DNA from: Thiomargarita sp.
GTDB lineage: Bacteria; Pseudomonadota; Gammaproteobacteria; Beggiatoales; Beggiatoaceae
Reading direction: 5' to 3'
DNA: 14,231 nt
Assembly (NCBI GenBank): GCA_020721025.1
Contig: DYNO01000022.1
Coordinates: 1 to 14,231 of the forward strand
The translations under genes were made by a program, and so were the position numbers. The notes under the pieces are model-generated. The model was not told the origin of the DNA, ran no database searches, and saw nothing but the letters and a program-made list of their open reading frames with translations. Shown here one piece after another: positions 7,646 to 14,231 of this stretch (position 1 is the stretch's first letter; each line of letters begins with the position of its first letter).

Positions 7646-8053
7646 TTAACTAATCAAATTTAGTTTAAAATCCAAGAGTTGTTGGAAATGATAAAAATCT
7701 TTATCTTGGGTATAAACTGTAAAATCATGGCAATAGGCTACAGCACATAATAAAAAATCAGTGTTTGAGCCTTGTATCCCATGACTTCGACAATGATTAT
7801 AAAATTGGGCAGCGGTTTCAATCTCAGAAATTGAGACTGGATAATCGGGGAACGCACGTAATTTTAAACGGATACGTTCAAATTGGGTTTCGTGCCGAAT
7901 GCCGGATAATATTTCCTGACGAATAGCACCCAGCATGATAATCTTTCTCTGTTGAATCAGTTGGTTCAATTGCGTGGTGATTGAGGGAACCATTGAGTTA
8001 TCTCGCCGCCGTAGCGCATAAGACCAAACACAAGTATCGACTATGATGCTCAT
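7646..8053 (-). CDS. PIN-domain ribonuclease toxin (VapC family)
   Basis: This 135-residue PIN domain has all the expected acidic residues: D6 in IIVDTCVW, E47 in IRQEIL, D99 in NTDFLLCAVA and D117/D119 in YTQDKDF. VapC toxins are Mg2+-dependent RNases that usually cut tRNA or rRNA and are inhibited by VapB. The ATG overlaps the antitoxin stop as ATGA (8050-8053), the normal vapBC arrangement. It converges on perM with a 27-bp gap that has no terminator. The catalytic set is intact, so the toxin is probably active. Confidence 0.93.
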   Translation of the reverse strand: MSIIVDTCVWSYALRRRDNSMVPSITTQLNQLIQQRKIIMLGAIRQEILSGIRHETQFERIRLKLRAFPDYPVSISEIETAAQFYNHCRSHGIQGSNTDFLLCAVAYCHDFTVYTQDKDFYHFQQLLDFKLNLIS

Positions 8054-8250
8054 CGGATTCCGCGTTGTTTTTTATAATCATAGTCTTCTACAAAATCAAT
8101 CGTCCCAAATTCTTGAATAATGCTTTGTTGTTCAAGATATTGAATGTACATTTCAACTGCTTTTTCAACAGTATCTTGTAAATTTTGGTGATGTCCAAGT
8201 TGTTGCGCTTGCATCACCTTGTTTTCATCACGAATTTCTACATGAATCAT
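8050..8250 (-). CDS. VapB-type antitoxin
   Basis: This 66-residue protein has a short beta strand (HVEIRDEN), helices at about 11-45 and a C-terminal FGTIDFVEDYDYKKQRGIR segment like those with which VapB proteins wrap the PIN toxin. It should neutralise the VapC next door and, as a complex, repress their shared promoter. The start is supported by GGAG (minus strand, 8259-8262). It overlaps the toxin gene by 4 nt. Confidence 0.88.
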   Translation of the reverse strand: MIHVEIRDENKVMQAQQLGHHQNLQDTVEKAVEMYIQYLEQQSIIQEFGTIDFVEDYDYKKQRGIR

Positions 8251-8271
8251 TGCGATGACTCCATTTCAGAG

Positions 8272-8287
8272 ATTATAATGGTATTAT
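8272..8287 (-). promoter_or_regulatory. Possible vapBC -10 box and operator
   Basis: On the minus strand a perfect TATAAT (8272-8277) lies 10 nt before the GGAG of vapB, implying a leader of about 15 nt; no good -35 is visible. It overlaps a small inverted repeat ATAAT-GGT-ATTAT (8275-8287) that would suit autoregulation by the VapBC complex. Both are short and AT-rich, so chance is possible. Confidence 0.3.
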
Positions 8288-8379
8288 TCAGCAGTTAGAT
8301 TGTAGCACAAGAAAGCCATCTCTCTAAACAGAATATCGTGATCTTAAATCTTTTTTAACATGTCAAACGCAGGTGTCCC

Positions 8380-9711
8380 ATGAATTATCCCGTCAGTGAT
8401 CTTAAAAGTGCTTATCGTGCGTGTAATCCGAATACGCCACTTCCAGTTGAAGATGAACGTTACATTGATCTGTCGCGAGTGCGCGGTGAAGATCAAAACT
8501 TTGTAGATGCCATTGCTAAATCCATGATTATGGCATTGAAAGACTCGTCTCAAAGGTATTATCGGCAATTGGTCACTGGACATCGTGGTTGCGGCAAATC
8601 AACGGAATTATTGCGTTTACAGGCACGTTTGCAACAAAATGGGTTTTTCGTGGTGTATTTTGATGTCGAATCACTGTTAAACTTAGGTGATGTGAGTTAT
8701 ATTGATATCTTATTGTTGATTGCGCGCCAAGTTGAGACAACCTTTCGTGAGCAAAAAATTCAACTGAATCAAGCCTTGTTAGAAGATATTTTTCACTGGC
8801 TTGCAGATACGACGATTACTAAAGAGAGACAGAAAGATTTACACACGGAAACCGCGGTAGAAGCTGAAACTGGGGTAAAAATTCCGTTGATTGGTAAACT
8901 ATTGGCGCGTTTATCAGCGGGAGTGCGTAGTAATGAAATTGAACGCCAAGAAATTCGGCAAACGTTGCGCAGAGAATGGGATATCTTTATCCAAAAGTTC
9001 AATACGTTATTGGAGCAAGCCCGTTTCAAGGTCAAGCAAGGTGGCTACCATGATTTAATTGTCATTGTTGATGGTTTGGAAAAGATGTTTTATGAACCGA
9101 TTCGTGATAACGCGGGCAATTTGACTGGCGAATCAACGCATTCGATGTTGTTTGTGAAACAAGCCGATCAGTTGATGGTGCCAGCATGTCATCTGATTTA
9201 CACCGTACCCATTTCGTTACTATTTAATCAGAATCTTGCGAATGCGTTCGATATTGATACGCCGGTGGTCATTCCGATGGTGAATCTCAAAAAAGTCGAA
9301 GGCGTGCAGCAACTCACAGTGTTGTTGGCGAAACGAGTTGAACTTGAACAGGTGTTTGAAAATGAAGCCTTAGTTGAAAGATTGGTGAAAATGAGTGGCG
9401 GGGCAGTGCGAGATTTGATGCGTTTGGTGCGCATGGTGTGTATTAATGCAGAAACGGCTCAAATTCAAACAGATGATGTAGAAAAAGCGGTGCGTTCGTT
9501 GGTTCGAGAATATGATCGCTTGATTCAAGAAAAGGATATTGACGCATTGCGGGCGGTTTTCAACAATAAACGGGTGACGGGCGACGAGAAATATGCGCGG
9601 TTGTTACATAATCGAGTGATTCATGAGTATCAAAACGGCGAGCGTTCAGCAGATTTGCATCCCGCAGTACAGCAAGTGACTTGGGCAATGAAACTGATTG
9701 AATCAACATGA
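8380..9711 (+). CDS. P-loop ATPase (AAA/STAND-like), ATPase-TPR module
   Basis: This 443-residue soluble protein has an N-terminal lead-in with YIDLSRVRGEDQ (28-39), Walker A GHRGCGKST (67-75), Walker B LIVIVDGLEK (226-235), and a sensor-2-like SGGAVRDLMRLVR (339-351) with R344. A C-terminal segment (about 403-435, with HEYQNGE and HPAV) resembles a winged-helix-like end. A charged insert lies at about 145-195. The combination matches a family of stand-alone ATPases common in cyanobacteria and large-genome bacteria that are often encoded beside TPR proteins; function is not established. AGGTG at 8371-8375 precedes the ATG. Its stop overlaps the next start (ATGA), implying coupled synthesis at a fixed ratio. 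Related NTPases serve in defence or signalling, but that is only inferred here. Confidence 0.85.
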   Translation: MNYPVSDLKSAYRACNPNTPLPVEDERYIDLSRVRGEDQNFVDAIAKSMIMALKDSSQRYYRQLVTGHRGCGKSTELLRLQARLQQNGFFVVYFDVESLLNLGDVSYIDILLLIARQVETTFREQKIQLNQALLEDIFHWLADTTITKERQKDLHTETAVEAETGVKIPLIGKLLARLSAGVRSNEIERQEIRQTLRREWDIFIQKFNTLLEQARFKVKQGGYHDLIVIVDGLEKMFYEPIRDNAGNLTGESTHSMLFVKQADQLMVPACHLIYTVPISLLFNQNLANAFDIDTPVVIPMVNLKKVEGVQQLTVLLAKRVELEQVFENEALVERLVKMSGGAVRDLMRLVRMVCINAETAQIQTDDVEKAVRSLVREYDRLIQEKDIDALRAVFNNKRVTGDEKYARLLHNRVIHEYQNGERSADLHPAVQQVTWAMKLIEST

Positions 9712-10631
9712 TAGCCGAGACAGAATTACAAGAATTGTGTCGTGCTTTGGAACTGGGCGAGGGCTGTTTCGCGCTGCATTTTGTGGTGTGCAATACGCCA
9801 GCGATTTATCCTCCCTTGTTGGAAAGTGTGCGTGCCGCATGTCACCCCCCGATTTATCCGTGTACCATTCCCCGTGATCTGGATACATTGATTGATGTGT
9901 GGTTGAGTGAACAGGTGCGTGACTTGCCGCCCAATGCCGTGATTTTTTTGTATGGCTTGGCGGATTTGTTGGCAGTGCCACAGCAAGATGAGGCGGGTTA
10001 TCTCAAGCGACACAACATCTTGCAACAATTGAATTGGCAACGCAATGCGTATCAACGGTTACAACGTCCGCTGGTGATTTGGGTGCGTAGTGAGGCGATG
10101 CGATTGATAGCGTGTTATGCGTCTGATTTTTATGATTGGCGCACCGGCGTGTTTGAATATCATCCACCATCAGAACAACGTCATGAAATCATTCAACAAA
10201 ACTTGGTTGGCTTTGATCGGGAATGGACTGCGTTACATGGATTATCGTTGCTAGAAAAACAGCGTTGGTTGGGCGTGTTACAGGGGTTAATTGATGAATT
10301 AGCGACTGCTGAAACTCCCGCCGAGCAGCAAATGTTAGCGAAATTATTGAATGATCAGGGTGAGTTATATCTTTCTCTAGGAGAATATCAGTTAGCCAAA
10401 CCGTGTTATGAAGAAGCCTTGGTAATTCGTGAGCAAGTATTGGGTAAAACCCATCAAGATGTGGCAGAAACTCTCAACGATCTCGCTCATTTATATGAAT
10501 CGCAAGGTGAGTATGATAAAGCCTTATCCCTATATCAAGAAGCACTCAAAATTTTGACTCAATCATTAGGCGAAAATCATCCCCATACCAAGAGAGTTGC
10601 TAAGAATTTACGTCAACTGCAAAAATATTGA
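9708..10631 (+). CDS. TPR protein partner of the P-loop ATPase, possibly truncated
   Basis: This 307-residue protein has an N-terminal region (1-165) rich in hydrophobic strands (CFALHFVVCNTP, NAVIFLYGLADLL, LVIWVRSEAM) followed by ASDFYDWRTGVFEYHPP (138-154). This resembles the nucleotide-binding-like domain without a P-loop seen in TPR proteins that partner such ATPases. A linker then leads to two kinesin-light-chain-type TPRs (about 208-241 and 250-283), with LYLSLGEYQLAKPCYEEAL and LYESQGEYDKALSLYQEAL. The TPRs likely bind a peptide or partner. Two repeats is few for this class, and the protein ends abruptly with LRQLQKY. The sequence just downstream suggests a lost C-terminus (see 10657-10854). 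The start overlaps the ATPase stop by 4 nt. Confidence 0.82.
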   Translation: MIAETELQELCRALELGEGCFALHFVVCNTPAIYPPLLESVRAACHPPIYPCTIPRDLDTLIDVWLSEQVRDLPPNAVIFLYGLADLLAVPQQDEAGYLKRHNILQQLNWQRNAYQRLQRPLVIWVRSEAMRLIACYASDFYDWRTGVFEYHPPSEQRHEIIQQNLVGFDREWTALHGLSLLEKQRWLGVLQGLIDELATAETPAEQQMLAKLLNDQGELYLSLGEYQLAKPCYEEALVIREQVLGKTHQDVAETLNDLAHLYESQGEYDKALSLYQEALKILTQSLGENHPHTKRVAKNLRQLQKY

Positions 10632-10953
10632 AGTAGAAATCATAGATAAATTATAAAAATATTGGAAGCTGGAAGAGGATTTAATTGAAATCCAGAGCCA
10701 AGTGGAAAAAATCGTTGAAGTAAGTGCTTATGAGAATTACAAATTTTCCAACTGGCGATGGCAAAGGGATGTTGTTTGGTTGATTGCAAGAGGGATTAAT
10801 GCTTATCGTTGGAGCGGCGTGGAAATTGCCTATGTCTGCAAAAATATTGACTGATCAAGCCACAGTTGCCCATCCTGCGATACAACCCCCAAATTAGACT
10901 ACAATAAACCGCATCATTGAACACTTGCCACGCACTGAATAGATAGGTGAATA
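10632..10953. other. 322-bp gap holding a start-less open frame
   Basis: Between the TPR gene and the GGDEF-EAL gene lies a 65-codon open frame without a good start (10657-10854), then about 100 bp of leader. The gap region carries three AAAAATATTG copies (10621-10630, 10655-10664 and 10840-10849), and CTGCAAAAATATTGA occurs twice (10617-10631 and 10836-10850). AGGTGA at 10945-10950 serves the next gene. No convincing promoter or terminator is seen. Confidence 0.5.
10657..10854 (+). pseudogene. Possible detached C-terminal end of the TPR gene
   Basis: A 65-codon open frame starts right after an in-frame TAA (10654-10656) and ends at TGA (10852-10854). It has no ATG and only an unsupported CTG (10669) and GTG (10702). 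Its product is Trp-rich and folded-looking (SNWRWQRDVVWLIARGINAY is part of it) and has no recognised domain. The TPR gene ends CTG CAA AAA TAT TGA, and this frame begins AAA TAT TGG. Removing 34 bases between the two AAAAATATTG copies would therefore join the frames exactly and extend the TPR protein by about 64 residues. Chance openness in AT-rich DNA is the alternative. Confidence 0.35.
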
Positions 10954-13038
10954 ATGGAATTTTTGCAAATTCTACTGATAGAAGAGGATGCTCAAGAATA
11001 TCTCCATGTACGACAATTTTTAGAAGGAAAAGTCGATAAACATCATATAGATTGGGCTCCGAATTATGAAAATGCACTAAAAATGGCGAGATTGAACACC
11101 TATCATGTCTATTTAGTAGGTTGCTATGTACATCACAGAAAACAAGAAACTTTTTTGCGATGGCTCTACGAATACGCGACAGTGCCCATTATCCTACTGG
11201 TAAAATTAGAAGTCGATATTGAAGAATTATTGATAGATAGATATAAAACTGATTATATTCTCAAAGATCAATTAAATTGGGAAGTTTTACAACGCTCTAT
11301 GCGTTACGTGCATAAATTAATTGATTTTCAGCAAGTGGAAAAAAAATACCGAATGGCATTTAACCACAGCTTTGAATTCATTAGCTTACTCAGTCCCGAC
11401 GGTGTCATTGATGAAACCAATCAAACGACGCTAAATTTCATCTCGAATCGCAAGTCGTTGGTAGGTAAGTTTTTTTTAGATTCCGCCTGGATGACTCCGG
11501 CAAACCAAACCCCATTTAAAAACGCGCTATCCCAAGCCATGCGAGGCAATTTTGCGCGACTCGAAATTGATGTTCCTTGGCAAAATCAAGAAACCTTATG
11601 TCTCGATTTCTCCTTCAAACCCGTGAAAGACAGTCAGGGAAAAATTTTATGGATTATTGCCGAAGCCCGCGATTTGACCGACCGCAAGCGCATTGAACAA
11701 GAATTTAACCACGTCGCGCTGCACGATCAATTGACCGGATTGCCCAATCGCCACTTGTTCATGGAGCATTTAGAAGCAGCGGTTGCCAAGTCACACAAGG
11801 ATCAAAACTACCATTTAGCCGTGCTATACATGGACTTAGATCGGTTCAAAATGATCAATGACAGTCTCGGACATGACATGGGGGATTGGTTATTGATGGA
11901 AATCTCACAACGCTTGCATGATTGTTTGGGCGAAGGCGATATTTTGGCACGGGCGGGCGGCGATGAATTCGTGATTTTGCTGGATAACATGAAAAATCAT
12001 AATGAAGCGACCCTGTTAGCGATTAAAATTAATGAAGAATTGGCGCGCCCCTTCAACGTGGATAATTATAAAATTGCCGCCGCTGCCAGCATTGGAATCA
12101 CCTACAACACGCGCAGTAAAGATGCCGCCGATTTATTGCGTGAAGCTGACACGGCGATGTATCATGCGAAAATGATGGGAAAATCGCACCACACCACATT
12201 TTGTCAAGAAATGCACACCGCCGCGCTGTCCCGCTTACAAATTGAAACCGAATTGCATACGGGCATGGCACAAAACAAATTTATCCTGTTTTATCAACCA
12301 CAAACTGAATTAGTGTCTGATGAATTGGTCGGAGTCGAATCGCTGATCCGTTTTCAACATCCTACCAACGGTCTGATTTTTCCACGAGATTTTATCCCCA
12401 TTTTAGAAGATTCCGGCATTATCATCAAGTTAGGCGAATGGATTTTGCAAACAGCGTGTCAACAATTGCGAACGTGGTTAGATCAAGGACTGACGATTGC
12501 AACGGTTTCTGTCAATGTCTCAGCGCATCAATTTCGCAGCAAGTATTTGATTAATATGGTGGCAGAGGCTCTGGCAATGGCAAAATTAGAACCACATCAG
12601 CTCGAATTGGAACTGACGGAAAATTTACTGCTTGAAGATACCCCCTTAGCAGTGAAAACTTTGCATCAATTCAAAGACATGGGCATTCGAGTGACCATTG
12701 ATGATTTTGGTATGGGCTACGCATCGCTCAGTTATTTAAAGCGTTTTCCGGTCGATGGTCTGAAAATTGACAAATCTTTTATCAAGGGCATCAACACCTC
12801 TGTGCCTGAGGATATTGCGATTATTGTGGCAACGATTGACATGGCGCACGCGTTGGGACTCAAGGTGATTGCCGAAGGAGTGGAAACGGTGGAGCAACGG
12901 GATTTTTTGCGCGATCATGGTTGCGATTATGCCCAAGGTTATTTGTATGCACCAGCGATGCAACAGTCTGATTTATCAAGTTGGGCGCGGCAATATCGTC
13001 GAGTTACTCGCAATCGTCTTGGCGTACCGAGTTTGTAA
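10954..13038 (+). CDS. Pseudo-receiver-PAS-GGDEF-EAL cyclic-di-GMP regulator
   Basis: This 694-residue soluble protein starts with a receiver-like domain (about 4-122) that has acidic EED (10-12) and the late YILKDQLNWEVLQRSMRYV pattern (101-119). Gly-Cys (56-57) stands where the phospho-Asp should be. A PAS domain follows (about 128-245). The GGDEF domain (about 255-415) keeps AGGDEF (334-339), so diguanylate cyclase activity is plausible, but the inhibitory RxxD site reads GEGD (326-329). The EAL domain (about 430-675) has ESL (462-464) instead of EAL and keeps E462, N521, E556, DDFG (583-586), K604, E641 and Q661, so c-di-GMP phosphodiesterase activity is likely. AGGTGA (10945-10950) precedes the ATG. 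The 3' end overlaps the nitrilase gene by 35 bp, tail to tail. Confidence 0.93.
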   Translation: MEFLQILLIEEDAQEYLHVRQFLEGKVDKHHIDWAPNYENALKMARLNTYHVYLVGCYVHHRKQETFLRWLYEYATVPIILLVKLEVDIEELLIDRYKTDYILKDQLNWEVLQRSMRYVHKLIDFQQVEKKYRMAFNHSFEFISLLSPDGVIDETNQTTLNFISNRKSLVGKFFLDSAWMTPANQTPFKNALSQAMRGNFARLEIDVPWQNQETLCLDFSFKPVKDSQGKILWIIAEARDLTDRKRIEQEFNHVALHDQLTGLPNRHLFMEHLEAAVAKSHKDQNYHLAVLYMDLDRFKMINDSLGHDMGDWLLMEISQRLHDCLGEGDILARAGGDEFVILLDNMKNHNEATLLAIKINEELARPFNVDNYKIAAAASIGITYNTRSKDAADLLREADTAMYHAKMMGKSHHTTFCQEMHTAALSRLQIETELHTGMAQNKFILFYQPQTELVSDELVGVESLIRFQHPTNGLIFPRDFIPILEDSGIIIKLGEWILQTACQQLRTWLDQGLTIATVSVNVSAHQFRSKYLINMVAEALAMAKLEPHQLELELTENLLLEDTPLAVKTLHQFKDMGIRVTIDDFGMGYASLSYLKRFPVDGLKIDKSFIKGINTSVPEDIAIIVATIDMAHALGLKVIAEGVETVEQRDFLRDHGCDYAQGYLYAPAMQQSDLSSWARQYRRVTRNRLGVPSL

Positions 13039-13921
13039 TTTCATCTGGAGCCATCCATTTGATTTGATAAAGATCATGTCGTCGATCTTTGAGATTTTGC
13101 ACCGTTCCCGTATTTCTCGCGGCATCCAGCGTATTTAAACATAAATCTGCCATGATCACCGCTTCCACATTGGGCGTGGTCTCTGCGGCAATTCCATCTC
13201 GTGCAAATGGAAAATCGCACGGTGTTAAAATACAACTTTGTGCATATTGCATGTCCATATTGACCACATTGGGAAGCTGCCCCACATTGCCCGCCATCAC
13301 GATATAGCATTGATTTTCAACGGCTCGCGCCTGAGCACAATAACGCACTCGCAAATAGCCTTGTCGTTCATCAGTACAAAACGGTACAAAAATAATCATC
13401 GCGCCTTGATCAACCAGATGTCGCGCTAATTCAGGGAATTCAACATCATAGCAAATCAACACGCCAATTTTCCCGCAATCGGTGGCAATCACTGGTAATT
13501 CATTTCCCCCGCGCACCTGCCATGTTTCGACTTCGCTTGGGGTGGGATGAATTTTCGCTTGTTGATGAATAGCACCATCTCGCAAAAAAATATCGCTTTG
13601 ATTTTCAACCCGATCCGAACTCACTCGCCGAGGATGGGCACCGCCAATAATGTTGATGTGATACTGTAAAGCCATATCTTGCAACGCTTTTTTCAATAGC
13701 TCAGTGTCATCGGTCAATTTCGCAATGGCTTCATCAGGAGTCAAGGGCTGGAAAGATAACAATTGCAACGAGAAAAACTCTGGAAATACAATAAAATCCG
13801 CCTGATAACTCGCCCCCACCTTGACGAAATATCGCACCGTGTCTAAAAACTCTTCAACCGAGTAAATGCGTTTTTGTAAATATTGCACCGCTGCAACTCG
13901 AACTGTACCGGCGGGTTTCAT
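13004..13921 (-). CDS. Nitrilase-superfamily carbon-nitrogen hydrolase
   Basis: This 305-residue protein has the catalytic triad E48 (FPEFF), K123 (QAKIHP) and C157 (LICYDVEFPE), with the extra Glu at E161/E164 usual in the superfamily. These enzymes hydrolyse amides or nitriles through a Cys thioester. The N-terminus and EFFSLQLLS resemble the hydrolase half of GNAT-hydrolase fusion proteins, but no acetyltransferase domain is fused here and the substrate is unknown. The ATG follows AAGGA on the minus strand and comes 3 nt after the stop of the upstream gene, so the two are likely co-translated. Its last 35 bp overlap the convergent GGDEF-EAL gene. Confidence 0.9.
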   Translation of the reverse strand: MKPAGTVRVAAVQYLQKRIYSVEEFLDTVRYFVKVGASYQADFIVFPEFFSLQLLSFQPLTPDEAIAKLTDDTELLKKALQDMALQYHINIIGGAHPRRVSSDRVENQSDIFLRDGAIHQQAKIHPTPSEVETWQVRGGNELPVIATDCGKIGVLICYDVEFPELARHLVDQGAMIIFVPFCTDERQGYLRVRYCAQARAVENQCYIVMAGNVGQLPNVVNMDMQYAQSCILTPCDFPFARDGIAAETTPNVEAVIMADLCLNTLDAARNTGTVQNLKDRRHDLYQIKWMAPDEITNSVRQDDCE

Positions 13922-13924
13922 TGG

Positions 13925-14230
13925 CTAATCCTTTGAATAATCTCGTTCTTTTGGTTTGGTGACATCGCCCGCCTCCCAACTTTTTGTCGTTTGAGTTTTA
14001 AGCGGTTTTGTCGTAGAACTTTTAGTTTTTTGGGGGGGGGAAACACTATTCCAAGTATTCACCGGGGATGTGGTTGTCGCGGTTTCCCAAGTATTTTTGG
14101 GCTTTGTTTTTGACACCTTGGAGATTTTTGAAGGCGGCTCTTCATCATCAGGACTTGAATCGCCTGTTGATTCTTCTGGAATACATTCCGTGAGATAGCG
14201 TTCAGCGGGGAATTTACATATTTTATCTTT
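13925..14230 (-). CDS. Ser/Thr/Pro/Lys-rich protein, C-terminal part (5' end outside window)
   Basis: The frame is open from the right edge to TAG at 13925-13927, giving 101 visible residues; the start lies outside the window. A GTG at 14114-14116 is an internal codon, not a needed start, because the reading continues in frame above it. The visible part begins with CKFPAERYLTEC, whose two Cys may pair. An acidic stretch (EESTGDSSPDDEEPP) follows, then a low-complexity basic tail with repeated TWE, NTWN and KSWE units. This looks like an envelope or secreted protein or a disordered tail, but no family is recognised. Nine C residues on the coding strand (14032-14040) fall near visible residue 64. 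It lies 3 nt upstream of the hydrolase gene. Confidence 0.65.
   Translation of the reverse strand, partial: KDKICKFPAERYLTECIPEESTGDSSPDDEEPPSKISKVSKTKPKNTWETATTTSPVNTWNSVSPPQKTKSSTTKPLKTQTTKSWEAGDVTKPKERDYSKD
14032..14040. repeat. Nine-base G/C homopolymer inside a coding frame
   Basis: Nine consecutive G on the plus strand (C on the coding strand) lie within the partial minus-strand gene, where they encode part of Ser-Pro-Pro-Gln. A one-base slip would shift the frame and change about the last 34 residues. It is directly preceded by a T-run on the plus strand. Confidence 0.6.
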
Positions 14231-14231
14231 G

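Noticed and set aside
9703..10055. Minus-strand ORFs of 92 and 109 residues opposite the TPR gene
   Set aside because: Their compositions are low-quality and they lie within a gene with recognisable TPRs and coupled translation.
10917..10945. TTGAAC-17-TAGATA as promoter of the GGDEF-EAL gene
   Set aside because: The -10 would touch the AGGTGA ribosome binding site, so the transcript would start inside or after it.

Overview
The window reads as chromosomal DNA from an AT-rich gammaproteobacterium. The evidence is a UbiI/UbiH-type ubiquinone hydroxylase, a PerM-type permease, a DUF4124 periplasmic protein and a hybrid GGDEF-EAL regulator. A sulfur-oxidising Thiotrichales/Beggiatoa-like lineage would fit this mix, but that is inference from gene content and base composition; no marker gene is present. 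There are no rRNA, tRNA, IS or CRISPR features.

Layout. Positions 1-239 are non-coding and rich in small inverted repeats. A minus-strand DUF697 membrane protein (240-764) is followed by a 525-bp AT-rich gap. Next comes a tightly overlapping two-component pair: a stand-alone receiver (1290-1697) and a receiver-histidine kinase (1690-2874). The two receivers are recent-looking paralogues, so the pair probably forms a phosphorelay without a recognisable output domain. A Wzt-type polysaccharide-export ATPase (3026-4216) stands without its permease. A secreted DUF4124 coiled-coil protein (4457-5152) has a promoter-like sequence and two perfect palindromes in front of it. The ubiI-like gene (5315-6535) and perM-like gene (6545-7618) form an operon.

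The accessory-looking part is 7646 to about 10854. A minus-strand VapB-VapC toxin-antitoxin pair diverges from a two-gene unit of a P-loop ATPase (8380-9711) and a TPR protein (9708-10631), whose stop and start codons overlap as ATGA. After the TPR gene there is an open, start-less frame (10657-10854). It joins the TPR frame in phase if 34 bases lying between two AAAAATATTG copies are removed, so the TPR gene may have lost its C-terminus by a small insertion.

The right part holds a receiver-PAS-GGDEF-EAL protein (10954-13038) whose receiver lacks the phosphorylatable Asp. Its gene overlaps tail-to-tail by 35 bp with a minus-strand nitrilase-family hydrolase (13004-13921). That hydrolase lies 3 nt downstream of a Ser/Thr/Pro/Lys-rich gene that runs off the right edge and carries a run of nine G/C.

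The strongest leads are the ATPase-TPR module with its possible truncation, an intergenic repeat shared by two loci (about 1031-1078 and 5181-5261), and the poly-G tract.
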